40,285 nucleotides of DNA from positions 1 to 40,285 of the forward strand of contig NZ_JACJRV010000064.1 of NCBI RefSeq assembly GCF_014697475.1. Direction: 5' to 3'. The position numbers and the translations under genes are program-made. Positions 1 through 9,600 of this stretch are shown here, in pieces (the stretch's first letter is position 1; every line of letters starts with the position of its first letter). A model generated the notes under the pieces. The model saw only the letters and a program-made list of their open reading frames with translations, did no database searches and had not been told where the DNA came from. Source of the stretch: Nostoc sp. FACHB-152 (GTDB lineage: Bacteria > Cyanobacteriota > Cyanobacteriia > Cyanobacteriales > Nostocaceae).

Positions 1-48
1 AGAAGAGCTTATGGTTTAACTAACTTTGATAATTTTAGAAGAAGAATT

Positions 49-468
49 CTACTCAATTGGTATTTCTGCTACTAATTTATCATATCTAGTCTGGGAGAGC
101 CAGATAATTAAGCTTGTGTCAGCATCAAACTCAATTGATTCAAGCCTTCCAAATATAATATTGATAGCTGATGATTTAACGATTGAAGTAAAGCCATTTT
201 TTATTTTACTAACCTTGCCAAGTGTCAACCATCCAAAAGCTGACTTTCCAAAAAAATGATCCGAATGATTATCCTCAAAAACATAGAGGAGAATAGAAAT
301 AACAATAAGGAAGACTCCTAATATGTAAAGTGGATAAATTGGGCTTGAAGCCCTTGAAATTTTTAATGTTGCTGTATCTGTAACCTCAAAATAACTTGCG
401 ATAACAAGAAAAAAGCCTAATGCACTTAAAATAACCGGATGTTTTTGTTTTTCAAGAAACTGGAACAT
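49..468 (-). CDS. Small two-helix membrane protein of unknown function
   Basis: I do not recognise a family. The 139-residue product has two hydrophobic stretches that should span the membrane, at about residues 10-28 and 44-64, separated by a short polar loop. A soluble tail of about 75 residues follows; it is rich in beta-forming residues and contains no cysteine or obvious catalytic motif. The tail may form a small PH-like or DUF-type sandwich, but that is a guess from its composition. The frame is closed at both ends inside the window. It is oriented like the next two genes but is separated from them by 189 bases holding an inverted repeat, so it is probably a separate transcription unit. 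Codon use looks normal for the region. It is called a gene because of its length and its organised membrane topology. Confidence 0.6.
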   Translation of the reverse strand: MFQFLEKQKHPVILSALGFFLVIASYFEVTDTATLKISRASSPIYPLYILGVFLIVISILLYVFEDNHSDHFFGKSAFGWLTLGKVSKIKNGFTSIVKSSAINIIFGRLESIEFDADTSLIIWLSQTRYDKLVAEIPIE

Positions 469-611
469 ACAAATCCTTTGAGTTCAGATTTAATTGATAA
501 TAGTAGATGTAGCATAATCGTTAAGTTCGGCTTTATCCAAAATCAATAACTTGCTTCTTTTGATACAGCAAAACCCTAGCTTGTTGGCAAAAACTTTTTT
601 TCATGTCACTG

Positions 612-632
612 AGTTTCGATGAAATCGAAACT
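612..632. repeat. Short perfect inverted repeat, possible terminator
   Basis: Nine-base arms AGTTTCGAT and ATCGAAACT enclose a GAA loop. It lies about 25 bases past the stop of the coiled-coil gene at 658-942. No clean T-run follows on the minus strand, so its role as a terminator is uncertain. Confidence 0.4.
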
Positions 633-657
633 GTATATTTTATTTCTTGGCAGTCCC

Positions 658-942
658 TTAATATTCCAATGTTATGGTGTTGAATTTTGATGTATTGTCC
701 TCTAAGTCAGTCTTTGCTTGCTGATGGGTGATGTCTTCTTCAGCAATTGTTTGACTATTTAAAATAGCAAGACGCTGCTGAATCTGATGTCGGCGTGCTT
801 CGAGTTTCTGTAGTTCCTGCTCTAAACGCTCTTTTTCCAACATCATTTTGTAAGCATTTAAATAAACTCTTGCTTGTGAACGTTGAGGAGGCATTGAGCT
901 AAGTTTGGCTTGAATTTGTCCGCGATTTGGAGTGCGATGCAT
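658..942 (-). CDS. GvpV-like small coiled-coil protein
   Basis: The product is a 94-residue soluble protein. The basic N-terminus (MHRTPNRGQ) is followed by a long charged helix at about residues 25-66. That helix is rich in E, K, Q, R and L with heptad spacing, so it should form a coiled coil. A short acidic tail follows. From memory, the HRTP-type start followed by a helix of this kind resembles cyanobacterial gas-vesicle accessory protein GvpV and its stand-alone relatives. No other gas-vesicle gene (GvpA, C, N, J, F/L, G) lies in the window. The gene sits 45 bases downstream of the ArsA-type ATPase on the same strand, so the two are probably co-transcribed. A gas-vesicle role is therefore only one option; an adaptor for the ATPase is another. 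Confidence 0.5.
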   Translation of the reverse strand: MHRTPNRGQIQAKLSSMPPQRSQARVYLNAYKMMLEKERLEQELQKLEARRHQIQQRLAILNSQTIAEEDITHQQAKTDLEDNTSKFNTITLEY

Positions 943-987
943 AATAAATTTCTCTGTGGGTATGAAAGTATTTAGTCTAATTAGTCT

Positions 988-2871
988 TTAAAATAAACAG
1001 GCCGCGCCTGCTTGGATGCGTTCTAAAGGCTGAACTGAGCGAGGAAGCACTGGTAAGCGAACCATTGTCAAACCTGGAAAATCGCAATTAATGGTTGCTG
1101 TAGAAGTAAAGCGGTTGAGAACAACGTAATTCTGGCTTACACCTATTTCTTGCAGAGATTTAAACAAGCGATGTTGTTCGGCAAGTACGCTAGTCTGGTT
1201 AAGTGTAACGCCAATAAACTCTGCTTGTTGTGGGTCTTTTAGCACTTTTTGGGCTTTGACTACGCGCTGTCGCAAAGTTCGTAAACGCCCCATAAACTCT
1301 GTACGACCAAGGACATTTTGATACTTAATCCAGAGTTTGAAAATCCAAGCTAGCCAGTCTGCTAGTGCAGTTGGCATTTCTAGAAAACGCAGAAGGTGAC
1401 CTGTAGGAGCAGTGTCTAAAATAATCAAGTCTTCTTCTTGTTGCTCTAGCAATTCCATGACTGTTAACAGGGAAAGCATTTCATCAATCCCTGGTAAAGC
1501 TTGCTCGACAATTTTGCGCCAAGCAACAGGAGCATAAGCCATTTCAATAGCTTCGCTTGTTTGGGTTTCACCACTCATCATTTCGGCTAATTCCCACAGG
1601 TAATCGGCTCTGAATCTATCGAGAATGCGATCGCTATCTACTTCCTGACCTCGAAGATTGGCAGTTATTTGATATGGTTCGTGTCCAAAACTCAGACCAA
1701 AGGCATCACCCAAGGAGTGGGCTGGATCGATAGAAACCATACGAATTTTGCGATCGGGATGTTGTTGAGCCATAGCCCAACCAATCGCAGCTGCTACTGT
1801 AGTCTTGCCTACTCCACCTTTACCGCCAATTAATAACAGGCGACGACCTTGGTTCAGAAAATCCCCAAAACTAGGAGGAATTGTTTCCGGCCATTGAACT
1901 GGGAGTAGCTCAATAGGAGATAGGGGTTCCATCTGAGGAACATGGATTTGGTTGATGAGATGGCTGAGGGCTACAATTCCCAAAGGCTCCTGATCTTGCT
2001 GTGGCACGATAAAAATCGGCTTGCCGTTAGCAAGAGCCGTATACTGGCCGATTAGTGGTTGTTGTTCTTGGTAACGATCTGGGTCAGTCGGACTGGCAAG
2101 AACTTGGTTGACAAACAACCCTCCGCAAGGAACCTGCATGGTTTGTAAGGCTTCTAGGAATCGTTTTGACTCCAACCAACTCATTGGTTCAGCGATCGCA
2201 ACTAACAAACAAGCTGTATGGGTGGGATCTTGAAGCAGACGACGACCTTGTGACAGTTCAGCTTTCAGGGTTTGCAAAAATTCGTCAGCGCGATCGGGTG
2301 TGTAACTCCCGGCAAAGGTCTTACTAATATACCGATGCTTTTCTTGAAACAGTTCCAGAGAGTGCAGAAAAGTGTCTAAAAAATCCATCAATCCAAACAA
2401 GTTGAGAGTATGACCGCTAGGAGCCATATCCACTACTACTCGATCTACCTGCTGCTCGTTGAAAAGGCGTTGGATCTCTAACAAACCCATCAATTCGTCC
2501 AGTCCAGGCCAATTTAAATCCCAAACTGGCAGCAAGTCCTCTCCTTCAACAAAACTACCGCGCTCCACTAACAGTTCCAATACCTGACCGTAACGTTCTT
2601 TAAACTTTTGTAGTAAAAGCTTTGCATCCAACGCTCTTACTAGTAGATTGGGTAGTTCCGCTATGGGACGAGGAATGTCATCAACGCTAACTTGTAAGAC
2701 ATCTCCAAGAGAGTGAGCCGGATCGGTTGAGATTAAAAGAATTTGCTCGTTGACAAATTTCTGCGCCCAACGATATGCAAAGGTGCAGGAGATTGTTGTT
2801 TTTCCGACTCCACCTTTGCCACTAAACATAGCAAGGTGTAGGTTATCAAAAAGTTTCATCTCGTTTGTCAT
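988..2871 (-). CDS. ArsA/Get3-type ATPase with two tandem domains
   Basis: This 627-residue protein carries two consecutive ArsA/Get3 SIMIBI ATPase domains. Each has its own deviant P-loop GKGGVGKTT, near residues 18-26 and 347-356. Each also has the family's switch region: D-PAHSLGD after the P-loop, then MAPSGH and, in the second half, DTAPTGH at about residue 485. The duplicated layout matches bacterial ArsA in length. However, the arrangement of arsenite-binding cysteines known from E. coli ArsA is not evident, and there is no arsenite efflux pump or ArsR gene nearby. A membrane-protein targeting or gas-vesicle-linked role is therefore as likely as arsenite transport. It lies directly upstream of the GvpV-like gene, on the same strand. 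The ATG at 2871 is used; an in-frame ATG four codons later is an alternative start. Confidence 0.85.
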   Translation of the reverse strand: MTNEMKLFDNLHLAMFSGKGGVGKTTISCTFAYRWAQKFVNEQILLISTDPAHSLGDVLQVSVDDIPRPIAELPNLLVRALDAKLLLQKFKERYGQVLELLVERGSFVEGEDLLPVWDLNWPGLDELMGLLEIQRLFNEQQVDRVVVDMAPSGHTLNLFGLMDFLDTFLHSLELFQEKHRYISKTFAGSYTPDRADEFLQTLKAELSQGRRLLQDPTHTACLLVAIAEPMSWLESKRFLEALQTMQVPCGGLFVNQVLASPTDPDRYQEQQPLIGQYTALANGKPIFIVPQQDQEPLGIVALSHLINQIHVPQMEPLSPIELLPVQWPETIPPSFGDFLNQGRRLLLIGGKGGVGKTTVAAAIGWAMAQQHPDRKIRMVSIDPAHSLGDAFGLSFGHEPYQITANLRGQEVDSDRILDRFRADYLWELAEMMSGETQTSEAIEMAYAPVAWRKIVEQALPGIDEMLSLLTVMELLEQQEEDLIILDTAPTGHLLRFLEMPTALADWLAWIFKLWIKYQNVLGRTEFMGRLRTLRQRVVKAQKVLKDPQQAEFIGVTLNQTSVLAEQHRLFKSLQEIGVSQNYVVLNRFTSTATINCDFPGLTMVRLPVLPRSVQPLERIQAGAACLF

Positions 2872-2970
2872 TTCCGGCGTTTTAGGATAAAGTTACTCCA
2901 TATTTTTAAAAGTGACTTAAGTAATTTTGCTGAATAAAATTATTTAAAACCGAATTTAGGAACTAGAGGT

Positions 2971-3042
2971 GGGAAAAGGGAAAAGGTTAAAGGGGAAAGG
3001 GAAAATACCAAACCTTTTCCCCTTCCCCCTTCCCCTTTTCCC
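2971..3042. repeat. Purine/pyrimidine inverted repeat in the divergent spacer
   Basis: A G/A-only tract on the plus strand (runs of GGGAAAA type) is followed after a short AT spacer by its C/T complement. This gives a long imperfect hairpin of about 70 bases between two divergent genes. Such tracts are common spacer repeats in Nostoc-type genomes. Confidence 0.7.
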
Positions 3043-3156
3043 GACTTCTGCAAGAAGTCTAGTAATTAATTTTGTTAAGGTACTTACAAAGATTAGCCAA
3101 AGAACTATAACTGAGGGAAAGACTGAGCCAGAGGTGTCCAAAGGGAAGGAGATAAG

Positions 3157-5895
3157 ATGGTTAACAGTTCTGAAGGCAATATAAATACTGGATGTAATGT
3201 CCAAGGTATTTCTAAATACAACTTTTTTTCTGACAGTCAATCTGAAGACATTCATTGTCGTCCACTCAAAATAGATTCTCCTTACTTAGGGAGAAAAACT
3301 TTTGAAATTAAAGATAAAGACAAATTTTTTGGTCGGGATAAGTGGATTGCTAATCTCAGCGATCGCTTGGAAAAAGATAATGCTCTCTTGCTTTTAGGAG
3401 CAGCATACAGTGGCAAATCATCATTGATTTTAGCAGGTTTAATACCTTATTTAGGTTATCATAAAAATTCCTTAATTAATCTAACTTTTCAGCCAGATAT
3501 AAACCCTTTTGAATCTATTTATAAATGTCTTGATTTTACCTATTTAAAACAATTAAAAATAGCAAATATTAGTCAAGTAATAAGAGAAAATACCCTAATT
3601 AAAATTGTCAACTTACTCAAACAAGATTATGAGTGTGTTCTGATTTTGATTGACCGATTTGAAGAATTATTTACGAAAACTCAAAAGCCAGAACGTGACA
3701 AATTTGTTGATAATCTGTTTCAATTGAGCCAGCAGCAGGATAGCTCTGTCAAAGTTGTTTTAACAATGCGCTCGGATTTTTTGGATAGATTTAGTGAGTA
3801 TCCGCAACTGGCGAAGATCCACGATCGCTATAGTTGCATACTCACTAGAATGAGCGATGACGAATTAAAGTTAGCGATCGCTGAACCGGCTGCGAGAAAT
3901 GGCGTTACCTTTGAGCAAGGATTAATTGAGCAAATTATTGATGATTTTCACCAACAAGATGATTCTTTACCAGTTCTGGAATACACTCTAGATGTACTGT
4001 GGAAAAATGAAAATCTTCAAAACCGGGTTCTGCAAACAAAGACTTATCAAGAATTAAAAGAGCAAATATTTGGTGATTTGAGCGAACAAGCTCATCAATT
4101 TATTAATCCTAGTGTTGGATGGTGCGAACCCCATTTGAGAGAAAAGGAACAAGAGATTCAAAAGTTACACCTTGCACTGACTGAATTAAAACTACGCGAA
4201 CAATCCGCCAGGGTTTTGAATTTACTTCCTGTCCAACCGCTAGAGGGTTTGGTGCTGGCAATTCAAACAATGGGTGAGAATCTAGAGAAATATCCACACC
4301 AACTTCTAGCTCCTGTTTTGGGAAGCTTAAAGGAAGCAACGAACACACCTACAGAAGCAAACAGCTTACGCGGACACGAGCAAGAGGTGAATTGTCTGGC
4401 CTTTAGTCCTGATGGCAAGTTTATTGCCAGTGGCAGTAGCGATTCTACGGTGTGCTTGTGGAATATAGTTGGCAATCCTACTGCTCAATTTTTGTTGGGA
4501 CATGAGCAAGAGGTGAATTGTCTGGCCTTTAGTCCTGATGGCAAGTTTATTGTTAGTGGCAGTATTGACGGAATTTTGTGTTTATGGGATTTACAAGGTA
4601 ATCTCATGACTCAACCGTGGCAGGGAAATGAGGAAGGAATTATTGCCGTCGCCTTTAGCTCCAATAGCGATTCTATTGTCAGTGTTGGTTTTGACGGAAC
4701 GGTGTGTTTGTGGGATTTAGAAGGTAACGCCATTACGCAATCTTGGCGCGGACATAAGGAAGGAGTTATTTCTGTTACCTTTAGTCCCAATGGTGATTCT
4801 ATTATCAGTGTTGGTTTTGACGGAACGGTGTGTTTGTGGGATTTAGAAGGTAACGCCATTACGCAACCCTGGCACGGACATGAGGCAAAAATTATTTGCA
4901 TCGCCTTTAGTCCTGATAGCAAGTATATTGTCAGTGGTAGTAGTGATTCTACAGTGCGTTTGTGGGATATCCAAGGTAATCCCATCGGTCAACCTTGGCG
5001 CGGGCATGAAGGGCGTGTAAATTCTGTAGCATTTAGCCCTGATGGTAAGTTTATTATTAGTGGTAGCTGCGATCGCACAATACGCTTGTGGGATATTGAC
5101 GGCAACTCCATCACTCAACCTTGGCGGGGACATGAAGGACAGGTTAATTCCCTAGCCTTTAGTCCTGATGGCAAGCTGATTGTCAGTGGTAGCGATAAAA
5201 CTGTGCGTTTGTGGGAGCTAGATCAAATACTACAAGATCGGGTCATCGGGCGATCACAGCGCAAATATGAGAATTGGATCAATTCTGTCGCCTTTAGCCC
5301 TGATGGTAATTGGATTGTTAGTGCCAGTAATGATTCTACAGTGCGATTGTGGGATATTGACGGCAATGCGATCGGTCAACCTTGGCGCGGACATGAAAAA
5401 GAAGTGAATTCAGTTGCCTTTAGTCTTGATGGTAATTGGATTGTTAGTGCCAGCAATGATTCTACAGTGCGATTGTGGGATATTGACGGTAATGCGATCG
5501 GTCAACCTTGGCGCGGACATGAGAATTGGGTAAATTCCGCAGTTTTTAGCCCTAATGGTCAAATGATTGCCAGTGGTAGCCTTGATGGAACAGTGCGCTT
5601 GTGGCGCTGTGGGTGGCAAGAGTGGTTGCAAGTTTGCTGCAATAGGCTAAATTATCATCCAGTGTTTCACAATCTTGAAAATGGCAGTGATGCAGAAATT
5701 GCCTACCAAACTTGTCAAAAATATGTATGGAATCCACAATGGCCTAAAAATTTGAACAACCAAGGTGCAGTAAAGCTAAAAGAAGAACTTTATTCAGCAG
5801 CTTTGGAGGACTTCAATCAAGCAATTCAACTTAATTTTACATCACACTGGAAACATCGCCTTGCTTGGCAGTCAGTACATACAGACAATCAATAA
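3157..5895 (+). CDS. STAND-type ATPase with ten WD40 repeats
   Basis: The 912-residue protein belongs to the STAND signalling ATPases, which act as nucleotide-switched sensors and scaffolds. After a short unrecognised N-terminus comes the family's lead-in (PYLGRKTFE, then KFFGRD), followed by Walker A GAAYSGKSS near residue 85 and Walker B VLILIDRFEEL. A helical linker spans about residues 300-400. Ten WD40 repeats follow from about residue 405 to 825, many ending in the canonical WD dipeptide. The C-terminus has a W-L-Q-V-C-C block typical of Nostoc STAND-WD40 proteins and then one TPR-like motif (SAALEDFNQAIQLN) before it stops abruptly. No effector domain is recognisable, so the output is unknown. 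The linker looks shorter than in relatives. The ATG has a strong GGAG site five bases upstream. Confidence 0.85.
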   Translation: MVNSSEGNINTGCNVQGISKYNFFSDSQSEDIHCRPLKIDSPYLGRKTFEIKDKDKFFGRDKWIANLSDRLEKDNALLLLGAAYSGKSSLILAGLIPYLGYHKNSLINLTFQPDINPFESIYKCLDFTYLKQLKIANISQVIRENTLIKIVNLLKQDYECVLILIDRFEELFTKTQKPERDKFVDNLFQLSQQQDSSVKVVLTMRSDFLDRFSEYPQLAKIHDRYSCILTRMSDDELKLAIAEPAARNGVTFEQGLIEQIIDDFHQQDDSLPVLEYTLDVLWKNENLQNRVLQTKTYQELKEQIFGDLSEQAHQFINPSVGWCEPHLREKEQEIQKLHLALTELKLREQSARVLNLLPVQPLEGLVLAIQTMGENLEKYPHQLLAPVLGSLKEATNTPTEANSLRGHEQEVNCLAFSPDGKFIASGSSDSTVCLWNIVGNPTAQFLLGHEQEVNCLAFSPDGKFIVSGSIDGILCLWDLQGNLMTQPWQGNEEGIIAVAFSSNSDSIVSVGFDGTVCLWDLEGNAITQSWRGHKEGVISVTFSPNGDSIISVGFDGTVCLWDLEGNAITQPWHGHEAKIICIAFSPDSKYIVSGSSDSTVRLWDIQGNPIGQPWRGHEGRVNSVAFSPDGKFIISGSCDRTIRLWDIDGNSITQPWRGHEGQVNSLAFSPDGKLIVSGSDKTVRLWELDQILQDRVIGRSQRKYENWINSVAFSPDGNWIVSASNDSTVRLWDIDGNAIGQPWRGHEKEVNSVAFSLDGNWIVSASNDSTVRLWDIDGNAIGQPWRGHENWVNSAVFSPNGQMIASGSLDGTVRLWRCGWQEWLQVCCNRLNYHPVFHNLENGSDAEIAYQTCQKYVWNPQWPKNLNNQGAVKLKEELYSAALEDFNQAIQLNFTSHWKHRLAWQSVHTDNQ
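4681..4866 (+). repeat. Identical 60-base WD40 repeat duplication
   Basis: Bases 4681-4740 and 4807-4866 are identical. They lie exactly 126 bases (42 codons) apart, so two neighbouring WD40 blades share the same DNA. Silent sites are identical too, which points to recent duplication or gene conversion. Confidence 0.9.
5301..5522 (+). repeat. Near-identical WD40 blade duplication
   Basis: Bases 5301-5396 recur at 5427-5522 with only two silent differences, again with a 126-base offset. This is a second recent blade duplication in the same gene. Confidence 0.85.
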
Positions 5896-6055
5896 CTTGA
5901 ACTATGATTTGTTCAACTGTGATGGCAGGTTGAATTATGGAATATCGTTTTGCCACAAAATACTCTCCAATTTTTGGCACGACTTGTAATTGTAGTTCAT
6001 GCTGACTACGGGCTTGGTTGATGGCTTCAAAAATTAGTTTTAAGGGACTTACCAT
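5837..6055 (-). pseudogene. N-terminal remnant of a LuxR/GAF-type regulator
   Basis: On the minus strand, from the ATG at 6055, about 42 codons read like the start of cyanobacterial LuxR-family regulators. The pattern is LKLIFEAINQARSQHEL, then KIGEYFVAKRYSI. In the family this helix leads into a GAF-like sensor domain and a C-terminal helix-turn-helix. Here the similarity ends near 5930; the frame then runs 30 codons into sequence overlapping the end of the STAND gene and stops. No sensor or DNA-binding domain is present. A GC-rich dispersed repeat lies immediately upstream of the start. It appears to be a decayed gene end created by a deletion. The family call rests on remembered sequence pattern only. 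Confidence 0.4.
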
Positions 6056-6060
6056 TGCTA

Positions 6061-6136
6061 ACGCTGCGCTAACGCAATTCGCAATGACGCTCCTTCTCCC
6101 AAAGGGAGACGCTACGCGAACGTCGCTAACGCAATT
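6061..6136. repeat. GC-rich dispersed palindromic repeat
   Basis: The stretch contains CTAACGCAATT-type units at both ends and the pair CTCCCAAAGGGAG, with GACGCTACGCGAACG beside it. These are the short dispersed palindromes that pepper Nostoc-type genomes. It abuts the LuxR remnant. Confidence 0.65.
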
Positions 6137-6673
6137 AAGAAAGTCAGATCTGGTATGGCTTTCGTGGTTTGAATCTGTTGCCTCATTTTAGAGAATTGGT
6201 ATTATATTAACTAGCTAAATTTTTCTCTTACACCAGAGTTGATTGAACAAATGTGTCGTCAATTGCGGGATTTAGGAATAGTTGCATTGCTCATCACCAC
6301 TATGAAAATCTTGAATTTCCTAAAATCGCTATAAATCCACGCTCATCCACTGCTGCACCAGGAGCCTTCACCTTGAGCAAAAATTCAATGCTATCTCTTT
6401 CCAGTAGCTTTTGAATAGCGATCGCATCGCAATATTTGGATCTTGCTATCGAGTTTTAAAACACACCCTAGTTTTTAAAATGTAAAAAATAGTTGAAAGT
6501 ATCAAGTTGACAAATATTAATTTTTGCTAATTGATCTCAAAAAATTAGAGGAGCTACCCAAGCAACAATTAGGATTTGAGGGATTATAGCGTTTCTAGCA
6601 AGTGAGTTAGAAATCACTATGATTTGGGAAAAATACTGTACATCAATCAGTTTCTTTGCCAAAATTACTCACA
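6137..6673. other. Gene-free spacer with coding-like debris
   Basis: No complete gene is visible. On the minus strand 6300-6455 is open for 51 codons and reads like protein (KLLERDSIEFLLKV, then APGAAVDERGF) but has no ATG. On the plus strand a short stretch near 6230-6300 reads TPELIEQMCRQLRDLGIVAL before losing its frame. I cannot name either fragment; both look like residues of lost genes. The last 130 bases, upstream of the large kinase gene, are A/T-rich and should hold its promoter. Confidence 0.4.
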
Positions 6674-9600
6674 ATGACTACAGCAGTTGAGCCATTTACC
6701 AAGCTTCTGGGTTATAAAATTAGCGAGCGACTTTATGAAGGCACTAGAACCCTAGTTTATCGAGCAATTCGCACGGTGGATGAACTGCCAGTAGTCATCA
6801 AGGTACTTAAACAGGAGTATCCATCATTTAATGAATTGCTGCAATTCCGTAATCAGTATGCCATTGCTAAAAATCTTGACTTTGCGGGTATTGTTCGTCT
6901 TTACAGCTTAGAACCTTACCAAAACAGCTATGCAATGGTGATGGAGGATTTTGGTGGTATTTCTTTACGAGAGTGGATACAAAAAGAAATTAACAGCAAT
7001 GGCGGCTCTGTTTGTCCGCATCACCTGAAAGCTTTTTTAGAAATTGCGATCGCTCTAGCAACAATTCTTGATAAACTTTATCGCCACCGGATCGTTCACA
7101 AAGACATTAAGCCTGCCAATATTTTAATTAACCCAGATACACAGCAGGTGAAGTTGATTGATTTCAGTCTTGCTTCCCTACTGTCTAGAGAAACCCAGGA
7201 AATTTATAGTCCGAATATTTTGGAAGGTACACTCGCCTATGTATCCCCAGAACAAACCGGACGGATGAACCGAGGTATTGATTACCGCAGTGATTTTTAC
7301 TCTTTAGGAGTGACTTTCTTTGAACTACTTACCGGAGAATTACCTTTTCAATCTCACGATCCGATGGAAGTAGTTCACTGTCATATCGCTAAACAACCAC
7401 CCTTATTAGAAAGCAGAAGGGAAGAAATTCCGCAAGTAATTGCAAATATAGTGATGAAACTGATGGCGAAAAATGCTGAAGACCGCTATCAGAGTGCGTT
7501 GGGGCTGAAACATGATTTAGAAATGTGTCTCAACCAACTGCAAACAACCGGGCAGATTGAGCTATTTGAGATTGGACAACGAGATGTGTGCGATCGCTTT
7601 ATCATCTCAGAAAAGCTCTATGGTCGCTATAACGAAGTAGCAAGTTTACTAGCCGCTTTTGAGCGAATTTCTCAAGCGCGTAGCGAACTCATGCTAGTGG
7701 CTGGTTTCTCTGGTATCGGCAAAACTGCTGTGGTCAACGAAGTCCACAAACCAATTGTGCGGCAACGCGGCTATTTTATTAAAGGTAAATTTGACCAGTT
7801 TCAGCGCAACATTCCCCTGTCTGCTTTTTTACAATCATTTCGTGATTTGATTGGGCAACTACTCAGTGAAAATGATACGCAATTAGATCGATGGAAGAAC
7901 AGAATTCTCACTGCTTTAGGAGAAAACGCTCAAGTTATTATTGAATTCATTCCAGAACTAGAGCAGATTATTGGCAAACAACCTGCTGTCCCCGAACTCT
8001 CTGGAAGTGCTGCTCAAAACCGCTTCAATATCCTATTTCAAAAATTTATCCAGGTGTTGGCGACAAAAGATCATCCTCTGGTAATCTTTATCGATGACTT
8101 GCAGTGGGCGGATTCTGCTTCTCTCAAGTTGATACAACTGTTAATGAGCGAGATAGATAGCCGATATTTGTTGCTAATTGGAGCTTACCGAGATAACGAA
8201 ATCTCTACAACTCATCCACTGATGCTGACGCTGCAAGAAATTGAGAAGTCACAGGCTACAGTTAATACTATTACTCTTGCCCCGTTAGATATTTCGGCAG
8301 TGAATCAGTTGGTAGCTGATACATTTAGTTGTTCCCTAGAGTTAGCTTTGCCATTGACAGAGTTGATATTTAGCAAAACTCAAGGCAATCCCTTCTTCAC
8401 AACTCAGTTTCTCAAAGCATTATATGAAGATGGACTGATTGCATTCAATGTTCATGGCGGTTACTGGGAATGTGACATTGCACAGGTGCGATCGCTTACT
8501 CTTACCGATAATGTAGTAGAGTTCATGGCAGTTCAACTCCAGAAGTTGCCCCAAGCGACTCAAGAGGTGTTGCAGTTAGCTGCTTGCATTGGTAACACTT
8601 TTGATTTAGAAACACTAGCGATCGTTTACGAACAATCCCTAAACCAAACCGCCAAAGATTTGTGGCTAGCTCTAAAAGACGGGTTAGTTTTACCGCAAAA
8701 TGATGTTTATAAGTTTTTCCAACAAGAAGTATTTTTGAGCGATCGCGAGTCATTAGCAAACGGTCAACCAGAAAAAATCACCACCAACTATAAATTTCTG
8801 CATGATCGCGTTCAGCAAGCAGCTTATTCATTAATTCCCCTAGACCAGAAGCAAGCAACTCACCTGAAGATTGGGCGACGGTTGTTAGAAAATACATCCG
8901 CAGCAGACCTGCACGAGAAAATTTTTAATATTATCAACCATCTCAACCTGGGTGCTGAATTGATTACCGCTCCTAGTGAACAAGAGCAAGTAGCGAATCT
9001 CAATTTGATAGCAGGTCGTCAGGCAAAGTCTGCAACAGCATACGAAGCGGCTGTAAGGTATTTTAATACCGGCATAATGTTGCTAGAACCGCAAAGCTGG
9101 CAGACGCAATATGATTTAACACTCGCTTTGTATTTAGCAGCAGCAGAAGCAGAATACCTGAATACAAACTATGAGCAAGCCAATCTGTTCATACAGACAC
9201 TTCTCGAAAATGTTAAGGATACATTACAAAAAGCCAGTGTTTACGAAATTAAAATTCAATCTTTAATTTCGCAATCTCAGATGCAGTCAGCAGTAGAGAT
9301 AGCATTAGAAGTTTTGCAGATGTTAGGTGTCAGTTTAGAGCCAGAAGCGATCGCCACCTTAGAAATTGAAGCATTAATTGACCTGCCAGAAATAACAGAT
9401 CTGGATAAACTAGCTGCACAGCGAATATTGATGACTGTTGCTCCTGCTGTATTTCTAGCTAATCCCCAGATGTACCCATCAATTATCTTGACAATGGTCA
9501 ATCTGTGCATCAGATATGGCAATTCTAGCCTTGCTGCTTATGCCTATGTCACCTATGGATTATTACTCTGTAGTGGGGGGGATATTGAGTCTGGCTACAA

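Noticed and set aside
26-259. Plus-strand open frame at the left edge
   Set aside because: It lies opposite the membrane-protein gene at 49-468 with no ribosome site; an antisense shadow.
2956-3255. Open frames on both strands over the purine/pyrimidine repeat
   Set aside because: The predicted proteins are low-complexity products of the repeat and overlap the start of the STAND gene.
4109-5737. Several minus-strand open frames inside the WD40 region
   Set aside because: They repeat with the WD40 units and are mirror images of the plus-strand coding periodicity.
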